Positions 42,279 through 51,375 of a DNA stretch of 64,000 nucleotides are shown in pieces (position 1 is the first letter of the stretch; every line of letters begins with the position of its first letter). The DNA is from Lachnospiraceae bacterium (GTDB taxonomy: Bacteria > Bacillota > Clostridia > Lachnospirales > Lachnospiraceae). The stretch spans positions 1 through 64,000 of the forward strand of contig SFDP01000008.1 of NCBI GenBank assembly GCA_004558185.1, in the 5' to 3' direction. The notes below the pieces were generated by a model that made no database searches, was not told the DNA's origin, and saw only the letters and a program-made list of their open reading frames with translations. Both the position numbers and the translations under genes were made by a program.

Positions 42279-43337
42279 ATGGGTCTGGAGGAAGTATATG
42301 ACAGACTGCAGTGGGTAGAACTGGAAAGGCAGCTGCAGACTTTTTATCCACAGTGGGACATTTCCCTCTGGCAATTGATAAAAATGGTTATTCAGGGCAG
42401 AGGGATGGAAGCCATCCGACAGGTATTTGGGCAGCTTCAGGAAAATCTGCTGATGGAATGGGGGAATTGGAAAAATATCTGGATTACGGTAATAATCGTA
42501 ATCTTATTATCTGCCATATTTGCTGCTTTTAAGGATACTTTTCAAAACAAGCAAATGGCAGAGATCGCCTTCCATATTAATTATTTAATCCTGATTATAT
42601 TATTTTCCGGTGTGTTTCAGCGTGTATTGAAAACGGGGGAAGTAACTCTGAATAATATTGAGGAATTTATGCGGCTTTTCTTTCCTGCCTATTTTATGAC
42701 CTTGGGAATCGCAGCGGGTACGGCTACCGGATTGGTCTATTACCAGTTGGCCTGTATGGTGATTTACGGAGTGGAGCTTTTATTGAAAGCAATCCTGCTT
42801 CCTTTCATCAGCGGATATATGCTGTTTACCATTATGAATGGAGTATGGGGAGAGGAGCGGCTGGAGCTTTTACTGGAGCTGCTGAAGAAAGGAATAAAAA
42901 CCTCATTAAAATTGCTTATGGGAATATTGACCGGTGCCAGTCTTATACAATCCATGATAACGCCAGTTATTGAACAGGTAAAAACCGAAGCGGCATATAA
43001 AGCGGTAGAGGCACTTCCGGGAGTGGGAGAATTGTCCGAAGGGGTAATGAGGCTGTGGTTGGGAAGTGCGGTGCTGATTAAAAACAGTGTGGGAATAATC
43101 AGCTGTCTGCTGCTGCTGGGAATTACCCTGATTCCTCTGCTGAAAATTGCGGCTGCAGGTTGTATGCTGAAGCTGATTGCAGCAATATTGGGGATGGTGG
43201 GGGATAAAAGAATGATACATTTTACCAATCATGTAGGAGATGGAATCCTGCTTCTTCTCAATACAGTAGCGCATGGTATTTTATTCTTCCTGGTATTGAT
43301 TGCCATTACGGCTTATAGTACGAATGGGGGATTATAG
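42279..43337 (+). CDS. spoIIIAE: Stage III sporulation protein AE
   Basis: 352 residues, polytopic membrane protein of the SpoIIIA complex, with a cytoplasmic-like start of about 65 residues and then seven or eight hydrophobic helices. AEIAFHINYLILIILFSGVF and LIQSMITPVIEQVKTEAAYK are recognisable. Start ATG 42279 follows AGGGGGA. Confidence 0.92.
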   Translation: MGLEEVYDRLQWVELERQLQTFYPQWDISLWQLIKMVIQGRGMEAIRQVFGQLQENLLMEWGNWKNIWITVIIVILLSAIFAAFKDTFQNKQMAEIAFHINYLILIILFSGVFQRVLKTGEVTLNNIEEFMRLFFPAYFMTLGIAAGTATGLVYYQLACMVIYGVELLLKAILLPFISGYMLFTIMNGVWGEERLELLLELLKKGIKTSLKLLMGILTGASLIQSMITPVIEQVKTEAAYKAVEALPGVGELSEGVMRLWLGSAVLIKNSVGIISCLLLLGITLIPLLKIAAAGCMLKLIAAILGMVGDKRMIHFTNHVGDGILLLLNTVAHGILFFLVLIAITAYSTNGGL

Positions 43338-43339
43338 TC

Positions 43340-43369
43340 TGAAAAATAAGCTCGATAGCTTATTTTTCA
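43340..43369 (+). repeat. Perfect stem-loop between spoIIIAE and spoIIIAF
   Basis: TGAAAAATAAGCT (43340-43352), loop CGAT, AGCTTATTTTTCA (43357-43369), a 13-bp uninterrupted stem in the 51-nt intercistronic gap. No T tract follows, but the stem's own T run could cause partial termination or act as a stability element. It separates the AA-AE and AF-AH halves of the operon. Confidence 0.7.
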
Positions 43370-43388
43370 CTTCGGAATGGGGATTAGA

Positions 43389-43772
43389 ATGGCTGAAATA
43401 TTCATTCATCTGGTTAAGCAGATGGTTATTTTTCTGATTGCAGGACAGACGATCCTTCACTTCGGCATAGGAAGGCAATATGAACGGTATGTCAGGCTGA
43501 TCCTTTCCCTTATGCTGGTGACCCAGCTTTTGTCGGCAGCGGTAAGTATTCTGCCTGCCGGACAGGAGCTTGATATTTGGGGTTCGGGAAAGGGAATAAG
43601 GGAATCCTTTAGATCGGGTTGGGAGGATAATATGGAGCAGTTTGAGAAAAAGCTCTATCAAAAGCAGGAGGAGCTGGAGGATTGGCAGAAGAGGAAGATG
43701 CAAGAGACGAGTGAAGAAGAATCAATGAAGGATAGCAGACAAATTAAGGTAGAGGAAATAACAATTCAATGA
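43389..43772 (+). CDS. spoIIIAF: Stage III sporulation protein AF
   Basis: 127 residues with two N-terminal transmembrane helices and a soluble C-terminal region. HLVKQMVIFLIAGQTILHF and the RLILSLMLVTQLLS helix match the family. ATG 43389 is 5 nt after GGGGA; an in-frame ATG at 43377 overlaps the SD. Its TGA overlaps the spoIIIAG ATG. Confidence 0.9.
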   Translation: MAEIFIHLVKQMVIFLIAGQTILHFGIGRQYERYVRLILSLMLVTQLLSAAVSILPAGQELDIWGSGKGIRESFRSGWEDNMEQFEKKLYQKQEELEDWQKRKMQETSEEESMKDSRQIKVEEITIQ

Positions 43773-44407
43773 AGAACCGGGAAAAGTGGATTCAAACTGT
43801 AAAAAGTCTTTTTTTAAAGAAGGATAGCCTGCTGATCTGTGTATTGTCGGGTATTCTTTTATTGGTTATTGCATGGCCGGTCTCGGAAAAAAAGGATCAT
43901 CATGCCGACAAGTCCGTTTTATGGGATAGTAACGGTTCTATAATCAATCCTGTAAGCGAAGAGGAAGCGGTGGATAGTAACAGCGGAGAATGGAAGGAGG
44001 ATGCAGCAGCGGCGGCTTTAGAAAAAAGGCTGGAAGAAATCCTCTCCACGATGGAGGGGGTGGGCAGAGTTAAGGTGATGGTGACATTGGCCTCCTCCCG
44101 GGAGAAAATCATTGAAAAGGATGTCCCTACCAGTCGAAGCAATGTACTGGAGGAGGATGCCCAGGGAGGGAATCGCAGCACACAGGATGTGGAGGCGGGA
44201 GAGAGCACAGTTTATCTGAAAACAGAGAATGGAGAGCAGATTCCCTATGTGATCAAAGAAATCAGTCCGGTAATTGAAGGGGTCAGTGTGGTGGCTGAGG
44301 GTGGAGGAGATGCCCTGATTCAAAAAAATATTACCGAGGTGATTCAGGCATTATTTGGAATAGAAGTACATAAAATTAAAGTAGTAAAGATGAAACAACA
44401 AGGATAG
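43769..44407 (+). CDS. spoIIIAG: Stage III sporulation protein AG
   Basis: 212 residues: one N-terminal transmembrane helix (about 21-38) and an extracellular ring-building (RBM) domain. EKRLEEILSTMEGVGRVKVM and VVAEGGGDALIQKNITEVIQ are the conserved parts. In B. subtilis, SpoIIIAG forms a large ring in the intermembrane space. Translationally coupled to spoIIIAF. Confidence 0.93.
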   Translation: MKNREKWIQTVKSLFLKKDSLLICVLSGILLLVIAWPVSEKKDHHADKSVLWDSNGSIINPVSEEEAVDSNSGEWKEDAAAAALEKRLEEILSTMEGVGRVKVMVTLASSREKIIEKDVPTSRSNVLEEDAQGGNRSTQDVEAGESTVYLKTENGEQIPYVIKEISPVIEGVSVVAEGGGDALIQKNITEVIQALFGIEVHKIKVVKMKQQG

Positions 44408-44412
44408 GAGAG

Positions 44413-45180
44413 ATGGGCTTGAAAAGAAATCAAATTATGATTACAGCTTTAGCGGTGATGATTGCGGTAGCAGGGTACCTGAATTTTGCCGGGAATAAAC
44501 TGAAGGAAGAAACCCTTGTGGTGAATGATGAGATGCTGATGGAAGAGGATCGAACGGCATTACTGGACCTGTCGGAGGAAGATATAGCCTCAGACATTGA
44601 AAGTATGGATCAGGAGGCACAGCTTACAGAGAACTACCTGGATGAGGGTATGCAGGAGTCAGGCCAGTTATCCCGTGTGGAGGTGGATTTGACGGCTAAT
44701 GGTGAAGAGGCTATGGATGAAGTAGTGGCGGCTGCGGGAGATAACGTTAATGGGGGAGAACAGTCGGCAGATTCCAAGACCATAGAGGGAACTCCGGGAG
44801 AGGCTGTTTTTACCAGTACGCAGGCTGTGTCCACCCTGTCTGCTGCAAAGCTCCTGAAGGAGCAGACCAGAGCAAAAAACAAAGAAGCCCTGACCGAAAT
44901 TGTAAATAATCAGGAGCTGGATGCTTCACAGAAGCAGGAGGCTGTTGCAGGAATGGTGGCCATGACGGACTTGAGTGAACGTGAAATGGAGGCAGAGATT
45001 CTTCTGTCGGCAAAAGGGTTTCCGGAGTCTGTAGTAAGCATCAGCAACGATGGTGTTGATGTTGTGGTCTGTGCGGCTGCCCTGACAGATGCCCAGTTAG
45101 CACAGATTATGGACATTGTTTCCAGAAAGACGGAAGTTTCTGCGGAAAAGATAATTATCAGCCAGGTATCGGGAAAATAA
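44413..45180 (+). CDS. spoIIIAH: Stage III sporulation protein AH
   Basis: 255 residues: N-terminal transmembrane helix (about 5-25), a long acidic linker, then the YscJ-like domain whose partner is SpoIIQ in B. subtilis. KLLKEQTRAKNKEALTEIV and AEILLSAKGFPESVVSI mark that domain. The linker of about 115 residues is rich in Glu/Asp. Last gene of the operon. Confidence 0.93.
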   Translation: MGLKRNQIMITALAVMIAVAGYLNFAGNKLKEETLVVNDEMLMEEDRTALLDLSEEDIASDIESMDQEAQLTENYLDEGMQESGQLSRVEVDLTANGEEAMDEVVAAAGDNVNGGEQSADSKTIEGTPGEAVFTSTQAVSTLSAAKLLKEQTRAKNKEALTEIVNNQELDASQKQEAVAGMVAMTDLSEREMEAEILLSAKGFPESVVSISNDGVDVVVCAAALTDAQLAQIMDIVSRKTEVSAEKIIISQVSGK

Positions 45181-45199
45181 TGCTATTTTATCTAAAGTA

Positions 45200-45208
45200 T
45201 GTTATACT
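45200..45208 (+). promoter_or_regulatory. Extended -10 promoter before prfC
   Basis: TGTTATACT: a TGn extension with TATACT (45203-45208), about 40 nt before the start codon. No good -35 is visible. Confidence 0.45.
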
Positions 45209-45249
45209 ATTTGGAACTATGTAAAAAGCTACTTATTGGAGGAGATAAC

Positions 45250-46848
45250 ATGGGAAACTATGAAAATGAAATAAAGAAGAGAAGAACCTTTGCGATCATT
45301 TCCCACCCGGATGCGGGAAAAACAACACTGACAGAGAAATTCCTGCTCTATGGAGGTGCCATTAATCTTGCAGGGAGCGTAAAAGGGAAGGCCACAGCCC
45401 GGCACGCAGTTTCCGACTGGATGGAGATCGAGAAGGAGAGAGGAATTTCCGTCACCTCTTCCGTACTGCAATTCAATTATGATGGTTATTGTATCAATAT
45501 CCTGGATACTCCCGGGCATCAGGACTTCTCAGAGGACACCTACAGAACGTTGATGGCTGCAGACTCGGCAGTAATGGTCATTGATGCCTCCAAGGGTGTG
45601 GAAGCACAGACCAGAAAGCTGTTCAAGGTATGTGTGATGCGTAAAATTCCTATCTTCACATTTATCAATAAAATGGATCGGGAGGCCAATGATACCTTTA
45701 CGCTTCTGGATGAGATCGAAAAAGAGCTGGGGATTGCGACCTGCCCTGTTAACTGGCCGATTGGCTGTGGGAAGAATTTTAAAGGGGTTTATGACAGAGA
45801 AAGCAGAACTGTGGTAACCTGGTCTGATACACAGAAGGGTACAAAGGAGGGGGAAAGCCAGATCATTCCGCTTTCCGATGAAGGGAAACTGACCGACCAT
45901 ATTGGCGAAGCTGCTAAGACCCAGCTTTTAGAAGAAATCGAGCTTCTGGATGGAGCCAGTGCCGAATTTGATTTGCAGGAGGTACAAAAGGGAGAGCTTA
46001 CCCCTGTATTCTTCGGTTCAGCATTGACCAATTTTGGAGTAGAAATTTTTCTCCAGCATTTTTTGAAGATGACGACCACCCCCCTGCCCAGGATGTCGGA
46101 TCAAGGCCTTATCGATCCGGTGGGGGAAGAGTTTTCTGCCTTTGTATTTAAAATTCAGGCTAATATGAATAAGGCCCATCGGGACCGGATTGCCTTTATG
46201 CGTATCTGCTCCGGCAGGTTTGAGGCGAATATGGAAGTGAAGCATATTCAGGGAGGAAAGGTAATGCGGCTATCTCAGCCTCAACAGCTTATGGCCAGTG
46301 AGAGAAAGATACTGGAAGAAGCCTATGCAGGGGATATTATCGGAGTTTTTGATCCGGGAATTTTCTCCATTGGAGACACCATAAATATGCCAAAGGCAGG
46401 CTTTCGCTATGAAGGCATTCCTACCTTTGCACCGGAGCACTTTGCCAGAGTACGCCAGATGGATACCATGAAGAGGAAACAGTTTGTAAAGGGAATCACC
46501 CAGATCGCACAGGAGGGAGCTATCCAAATCTTTCAGGAATTCAATACCGGACTGGAAGAAATTATTGTGGGTGTGGTAGGGGTACTGCAGTTTGATGTAC
46601 TAAAATATCGTTTGGAGAATGAATATAACGTTGAAATACGTTTGGAGAAGCTCCCTTACGAGCATATCCGCTGGATTGAGAATAAGGATGAGGTGGATGT
46701 GGACAGGCTTACCGGAACCTCCGACATGAAAAAGGTTAAGGACATGAAAGGGAATCCGCTCTTGCTGTTTGTAAATGCCTGGAGTGTAGGGATGACTCTG
46801 GATCGAAATAAGGATTTAGTCTTATCCGAATTTGGGAAAAACAATTAG
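45250..46848 (+). CDS. prfC: Peptide chain release factor 3
   Basis: Translational GTPase of 532 residues that recycles RF1/RF2 after peptide release. SHPDAGKTTLTEKFLLYGGA (G1, about 17-36), DTPGHQDFSEDTYRTL (G3) and NKMDRE (G4) are clear; the RF3-specific RHAVSDWMEIEKERGISVT follows the switch region. ATG 45250 follows GGAGGAG. It stands between the spoIIIA operon and a lipoprotein gene, not in a translation cluster. Confidence 0.96.
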   Translation: MGNYENEIKKRRTFAIISHPDAGKTTLTEKFLLYGGAINLAGSVKGKATARHAVSDWMEIEKERGISVTSSVLQFNYDGYCINILDTPGHQDFSEDTYRTLMAADSAVMVIDASKGVEAQTRKLFKVCVMRKIPIFTFINKMDREANDTFTLLDEIEKELGIATCPVNWPIGCGKNFKGVYDRESRTVVTWSDTQKGTKEGESQIIPLSDEGKLTDHIGEAAKTQLLEEIELLDGASAEFDLQEVQKGELTPVFFGSALTNFGVEIFLQHFLKMTTTPLPRMSDQGLIDPVGEEFSAFVFKIQANMNKAHRDRIAFMRICSGRFEANMEVKHIQGGKVMRLSQPQQLMASERKILEEAYAGDIIGVFDPGIFSIGDTINMPKAGFRYEGIPTFAPEHFARVRQMDTMKRKQFVKGITQIAQEGAIQIFQEFNTGLEEIIVGVVGVLQFDVLKYRLENEYNVEIRLEKLPYEHIRWIENKDEVDVDRLTGTSDMKKVKDMKGNPLLLFVNAWSVGMTLDRNKDLVLSEFGKNN

Positions 46849-46887
46849 ATTCCCTAAAAGGTGGATGGCCTTGGGAGAAAGGGGCAG

Positions 46888-48141
46888 ATGATGAAAAAAA
46901 TGACAGTTTTACTGCTGCTTATCTTTTTATTGAGTGGCTGCTTATTTTTCGGAGAAACTACCCGGGACACGGTGCTGAGAGAGGAGCAGCCAGTCTTAGA
47001 GAGCGGACTACCCGAAACGGCGGCAGAGGAAAGAGAAAGAGAAGAAGCCAAAGCGCAGCAGGAGACAGAGGCTGAGCCGGATTTGGAAGGAAAGCTGCTT
47101 TCCGCAGAAAAAAAGGCGGATATGCTTCGCAATCAGCAGCATTTATATGCCTTCTCCACACTTCAGGTAACAGAACAAAACTTATATGTGGAGATGCTCT
47201 ATGCCCTGACTAATTATGCAGGGGAAATGGAGGTTTCTACTGTAGAAACAGGAGAAATCGATAAAATTTTCCAATGCGTGATGCTGGATCATCCGGAGAT
47301 TTTTTATGTGGATGGCTATTCCTTCAATAAATATACGCTGGGAGAGCGGGTAGAAAAGATTACCTTTGCCGGGACCTATATTTACAGCCGGGAAGAAAAA
47401 GCTACCAGAGAGAGGCTGATTGAAGAAAAGATTGGACAAATAATCCGAGAAATACCGGACAGAGCTTCTGATTATGATAAAGTAAAGTTTGTCTATGAAT
47501 GGATCATCGGTAATACGGAATATGACAGGGAAGCCTTGGACAACCAGAATATCTGCTCGGTATTCTTACAAGGGCGCTCCGTGTGTCAGGGGTATGCAAA
47601 GGCGGCTCAGATCCTTCTGCAAAGACTTGGAATTCCGGCTCCCCTGGTTACGGGAACGGTAGAAAATGGTGAAGGACACGCCTGGAATTTGGTCAGTGTG
47701 GATAATGCCTGGTATTATTTAGATACTACCTGGGGAGATGCCTCTTACCTGTTCCAGAATGGGGAGCAGGCCATGAGTCAGAAGATGCCGGAAATCAACT
47801 ATGACTACCTTTGCGTAACCAGTAAGGAGTTGTTAAGAACCCATAGCTTTAGCGGCTTGATCCCACTGCCTGACTGTCAGGCCATGGAGGCCAATTACTA
47901 TGTGCGTGAGGGCGCCTGGTTTAAGGAAATGAACTGGGAGCAACTGAAAACACTGGTAGATCGATATAACCAGGAAGGAAGAGAAACTCTTACTTTAAAA
48001 TGCGCCAATGAAGAGATTTATCAGGAAATGCTCGAACAGCTATTGGGAGAGCAGAGGATTTTTGACTATCTTAAACCCGAAGGAGACAGTATTTTGTATA
48101 CCGATTCGGACAGACAGTTAAGTATAACCTTCTGGCTATAG
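46888..48141 (+). CDS. Transglutaminase-like lipoprotein
   Basis: About 417 residues. The signal peptide ends in lipobox LSGC (Cys18 from this start), followed by a Glu/Ala-rich spacer. The transglutaminase-like (papain-fold) core spans about 195-300 and keeps the triad: Cys233 in GRSVCQGYAKAAQILLQRLG, His264 in GEGHAWNLV, Asp279 in YYLDTTWGD. Such surface proteins are usually thought to be peptidases or protein-modifying enzymes; the substrate is unknown. Two ATGs (46888, 46891) share the same SD region (GGGAGAAAGGGG), so the start is uncertain by one codon. It lies 39 nt after prfC. Confidence 0.88.
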   Translation: MMKKMTVLLLLIFLLSGCLFFGETTRDTVLREEQPVLESGLPETAAEEREREEAKAQQETEAEPDLEGKLLSAEKKADMLRNQQHLYAFSTLQVTEQNLYVEMLYALTNYAGEMEVSTVETGEIDKIFQCVMLDHPEIFYVDGYSFNKYTLGERVEKITFAGTYIYSREEKATRERLIEEKIGQIIREIPDRASDYDKVKFVYEWIIGNTEYDREALDNQNICSVFLQGRSVCQGYAKAAQILLQRLGIPAPLVTGTVENGEGHAWNLVSVDNAWYYLDTTWGDASYLFQNGEQAMSQKMPEINYDYLCVTSKELLRTHSFSGLIPLPDCQAMEANYYVREGAWFKEMNWEQLKTLVDRYNQEGRETLTLKCANEEIYQEMLEQLLGEQRIFDYLKPEGDSILYTDSDRQLSITFWL

Positions 48142-48171
48142 AAGCCTTCAGCCCTGAACCAAAATAAATAC

Positions 48172-48200
48172 TAGGCAAAAAAAATATACAATGGTATAAT
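48172..48200 (+). promoter_or_regulatory. Promoter of the asp23-nusB-xse gene row
   Basis: TAGGCA (48172-48177), 17-bp spacer and a perfect TATAAT (48195-48200) with an extended TGG, 36 nt before the next start codon. It probably drives the dense run asp23 to ispA or beyond. Confidence 0.75.
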
Positions 48201-48236
48201 AAAAAGTAATTATAGCCAGAATAAGGAGGTAAACTC

Positions 48237-48620
48237 GTGGAAAAAGAGTATAATAGAAGTATATATTGCATACAGGATGACAAAAGTATGGGAACAGTGC
48301 AGATTTCCGACGATGTGATTGCGGTAATTGCCTGTCTTGCAGCTACAGAGGTAAAGGGGGTAGCTGCCATGGCAGGAAATCTGCCTAAGGAGCTTTTGAG
48401 CAAGGCAGGAAGAAAGAATCTGTCCAGAGGAGTCAAGGTGGCGCTTCAAGGCCGTAAGGTAAGAATAAGCCTTGCTATTATGATGGAATATGGCTATAAC
48501 ATTCCCGGTACCTGTACCAAGGTTCAGGACAGAGTAAAATCCGCTGTGGAGAATATGACAGGACTTACGGTAACGGATGTGGATATTCGGATTGCCAGTG
48601 TAGATATGCAGAAAAGATGA
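48237..48620 (+). CDS. Asp23/Gls24 family envelope stress protein
   Basis: 127 residues, DUF322 family (B. subtilis YqhY/YloU type), linked in Firmicutes to membrane or fatty acid homeostasis. GTVQISDDVIAVIACLAATE, VKVALQGRKVRISLAIMMEY and the C-terminal VTDVDIRIASVDM are the conserved strands. GTG 48237 follows AAGGAGGT by 6 nt. The position before nusB is the Firmicute norm for the YqhY-like member. Confidence 0.93.
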   Translation: MEKEYNRSIYCIQDDKSMGTVQISDDVIAVIACLAATEVKGVAAMAGNLPKELLSKAGRKNLSRGVKVALQGRKVRISLAIMMEYGYNIPGTCTKVQDRVKSAVENMTGLTVTDVDIRIASVDMQKR

Positions 48621-48632
48621 GTGGAGTCACCG

Positions 48633-49043
48633 ATGAATAGGAGAAGTTTACGGGAACAGGTTTTTAAGCTGCTGTTTAGGGTAGAATTCAATCCGGCTGA
48701 AGAATTGGAGGAGCAATGCCGTCTGTTTTTAGAGAATGAGGAGTTGCCCATGTCTTCTCAGGATGAAGAATATATTCGGGACAGATTTTCTTCCATCAGA
48801 GAGAAGCTGGAAGAAATTGACGCTATGATCAATCAGAAAACCAAAGGCTGGACAACAGCAAGAATGGGCAAAGTGGATCTGACCATTATTCGTCTGGCTG
48901 TATTTGAAATGAAATTTGACGGGCTTCCAGAAGGCGTGGCGATCAACGAGGCGGTCGAACTGGCCAGAAAATTTGGTCAGGAGGAATCCGGGGGCTTTGT
49001 GAATGGCGTTCTGGCCAGGTTTACAGATGCGAGGCGGGATTAG
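48633..49043 (+). CDS. nusB: Transcription antitermination factor NusB
   Basis: 136 residues, all-helical RNA-binding partner of S10 in rRNA antitermination. SLREQVFKLLFRVEFNPAEE, and near the end FEMKFDGLPEGVAINEAVEL and GFVNGVLARF, are typical. ATG 48633 is 7 nt after GGAG; the GTG at 48621 has no SD. Confidence 0.95.
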   Translation: MNRRSLREQVFKLLFRVEFNPAEELEEQCRLFLENEELPMSSQDEEYIRDRFSSIREKLEEIDAMINQKTKGWTTARMGKVDLTIIRLAVFEMKFDGLPEGVAINEAVELARKFGQEESGGFVNGVLARFTDARRD

Positions 49044-49063
49044 CCCATATACAGGAATAGTTT

Positions 49064-50302
49064 ATGTCCAATATTTATACAGTCACACAAATTAATCGGT
49101 ATATTAAAAATATGTTCACGCAGGACTATTTATTACAGTCTGTCAGCATCCGGGGTGAGGTCAGCAACTGTAAATATCATTCCTCTGGACATATTTATTT
49201 TACGTTAAAGGATCGGGAAGGAACCTTAAGCTGCATCATGTTTGCCGGATATCGGAAGGAACTGAACTTTCTTCTTCAGGAAGGGCAGCAGGTGGTGGTG
49301 CAGGGAGGAATCGCCGTTTATGAGAGAGACGGCAAATACCAGCTTTATGCCCGCAAAATAGAAAAAAGCGGAGAAGGGGCTTTATTTGAAGAATTCCAGA
49401 GATTGAAGGCCAGATTAAAGGAAAAAGGGCTTTTTGAAAATATGTATAAGCAGCCTGTACCTGCCTATATACGAACTCTTGGGGTAGTGACGGCTTCTAC
49501 GGGCGCTGCCATTAGGGATATTGTTCAGGTCGCTAAAAGGAGAAACCCCTTTCTGCAGATTCTGCTTTATCCGGCCGTGGTACAGGGGGAGGCTGCTGTG
49601 CCCAGCATTGTGAAGGGAATCCGGGCTTTAGAGCAGGTCGGAGTGGATGTGATGATTGTTGGCCGGGGAGGCGGTTCTTTAGAGGATTTATGGGCCTTTA
49701 ACAGTGAAGAGGTAGCTCAGGCTGTATTCGACTGCAGTGTACCCATTATTTCTGCGGTAGGGCATGAAACAGACACCACGATCATCGACTATGTGGCCGA
49801 TCTGCGTGCACCTACGCCTTCTGCAGCAGCAGAGTTGGCGGTCTATGATGTATATGCTTTCTTTCTTCAGCTAAGGGAGAGAGAAGACAGCCTTAGACAG
49901 TATATGCAAAAAAGAATTCAGATAGAAAGAATGAGGCTGGAGCAAAAAAGCCTGAGACTGAAAGCCCTTAGTCCTTTGAATCAGATTCGGGAGAAGCGCT
50001 TTTGGTGTATTCGCAGTGAGGAGATTTTACGGGAAACCATGGAGAAGCGTTTAAGGCATAAGCGAGTGGAACTGGAGCTTTGGATAGAACGCCTTCAGGG
50101 ACTTTCCCCTTTAGAAAAGCTGAAGCAGGGATATTCTTATACGGTAAATAAGCAGGGAGAAAATATCCGGGACATTGCCCAGGTGGAGCAGGGAGAAGAA
50201 TTGACCATTTATGTAACCAATGGACAGATTGTAACTCAGGTAAAGGAGATACAGGGTGGCAAAGAAGAAAGAGAATCAACTGACGCTGGAGGAGGCGCTT
50301 AA
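49064..50302 (+). CDS. xseA: Exodeoxyribonuclease VII large subunit
   Basis: 412 residues: N-terminal OB fold (VSIRGEVSNCKYHSSGHIYF), the catalytic ExoVII_large region (GVVTASTGAAIRDIVQVAKR, VDVMIVGRGGGSLEDLWAFN, ISAVGHETDTTIIDYVADLR, APTPSAAAELAV) and a C-terminal coiled coil, somewhat shorter than in E. coli (456). It degrades single-stranded DNA with XseB and overlaps xseB by 47 nt. Confidence 0.96.
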   Translation: MSNIYTVTQINRYIKNMFTQDYLLQSVSIRGEVSNCKYHSSGHIYFTLKDREGTLSCIMFAGYRKELNFLLQEGQQVVVQGGIAVYERDGKYQLYARKIEKSGEGALFEEFQRLKARLKEKGLFENMYKQPVPAYIRTLGVVTASTGAAIRDIVQVAKRRNPFLQILLYPAVVQGEAAVPSIVKGIRALEQVGVDVMIVGRGGGSLEDLWAFNSEEVAQAVFDCSVPIISAVGHETDTTIIDYVADLRAPTPSAAAELAVYDVYAFFLQLREREDSLRQYMQKRIQIERMRLEQKSLRLKALSPLNQIREKRFWCIRSEEILRETMEKRLRHKRVELELWIERLQGLSPLEKLKQGYSYTVNKQGENIRDIAQVEQGEELTIYVTNGQIVTQVKEIQGGKEERESTDAGGGA

Positions 50303-50480
50303 GAAGCTGGAGGAAACGGTAACGAAGCTGCAGTCCGATGAAATTTCTCTTGAAGAATCCTTTCAAGTATACCAGCAGGGGATGGAATATGTGAAGTTTT
50401 GCAGCCAGACCATTGATCAGGTAGAGAAAAAGGTATTGGTACTGAATCAGGAGGGAGAGCTGGATGAACTGGGAGAATGA
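50256..50480 (+). CDS. xseB: Exodeoxyribonuclease VII small subunit
   Basis: 74 residues, two helices: LTLEEALKKLEETVTKLQSD and LEESFQVYQQGMEYVKFC are the XseB signature. GTG 50256 is preceded by AAGGAG at about 8 nt, inside the end of xseA, so expression is coupled to it. It overlaps ispA by 17 nt. Confidence 0.95.
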   Translation: MAKKKENQLTLEEALKKLEETVTKLQSDEISLEESFQVYQQGMEYVKFCSQTIDQVEKKVLVLNQEGELDELGE

Positions 50481-51360
50481 GAGCCAGAAGAGAATTGAAG
50501 AGCTCGAGAACATCATCAGAGCATATTTACCTGCAGAAGAAGGCTATCAGAAAAGAGTAATTGAAGCGATGAATTACAGCATACTGGCAGGAGGAAAAAG
50601 AATTCGTCCCATGCTGATGCTGGAAACCTACCGCCTTTTTGGCGGGAAGGACAAGATTATCGAACCATTTCTTGCGGCCATAGAGATGATACATACCTAT
50701 TCCCTGGTTCATGATGATCTGCCGGCCATGGACGACGATGAATACCGTAGAGGAAGAAAAACCACCCACATAGTATATGGGGAGGCAATGGCAATATTAG
50801 CAGGAGACGGCCTCCTTAACTTAGCCTTTGAAACGGCCTGCCGGGCCTTTGATATGGAGCCACATCATCCCCATATAGGCAGGGCTCTCCAGATTCTGGC
50901 AGGAAAGGCAGGAATCTATGGAATGATAGGTGGACAGACGGCAGATATTCAGGCAGAGGGGATGAAGCAGGATGAGGTGACAGAAGAACTGCTGTTATTT
51001 ATTCACGAGTATAAGACGGCTGCCCTGATTCAGGAGGCCATGATGATCGGTGCACTGCTGGCAAAGGCAGAAGAGAATAGGCTTGAGGCTGTAGAGAAAA
51101 TTGCCCGTAATATCGGCGTGGCTTTTCAGATTCAGGATGATATTCTGGATATTACCGGCTCTCTGGAGGTGTTAGGCAAGACCGCCGGAAGTGACAGGAA
51201 AAATGATAAAGTGACCTATGTAACTCTGAAAGGTATGGAGCAGGCTAAGAAGGATGTAGAAAATCTTTCTGCGGAGGCCATCACCCTGCTGGAGTCTTTT
51301 GAAGAAAAGAACGAATACCTGAATCAATTGATTTCCTATTTGATTCATAGGGAAAAATAG
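50464..51360 (+). CDS. ispA: Farnesyl diphosphate synthase / polyprenyl synthetase
   Basis: Trans-prenyltransferase of 298 residues that condenses IPP with DMAPP and GPP. The first Asp-rich motif is LVHDDLPAMDDDEYRRG (about 82-98), the second FQIQDDILDITG (about 221-232); GGKRIRPMLML and GGQTADI are usual. Residues before the first motif suggest a short-chain (C15) product, consistent with supply to uppS. The start overlaps the end of xseB. Confidence 0.94.
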   Translation: MNWENESQKRIEELENIIRAYLPAEEGYQKRVIEAMNYSILAGGKRIRPMLMLETYRLFGGKDKIIEPFLAAIEMIHTYSLVHDDLPAMDDDEYRRGRKTTHIVYGEAMAILAGDGLLNLAFETACRAFDMEPHHPHIGRALQILAGKAGIYGMIGGQTADIQAEGMKQDEVTEELLLFIHEYKTAALIQEAMMIGALLAKAEENRLEAVEKIARNIGVAFQIQDDILDITGSLEVLGKTAGSDRKNDKVTYVTLKGMEQAKKDVENLSAEAITLLESFEEKNEYLNQLISYLIHREK

Positions 51361-51375
51361 AAAGAAGGAGGCAAA

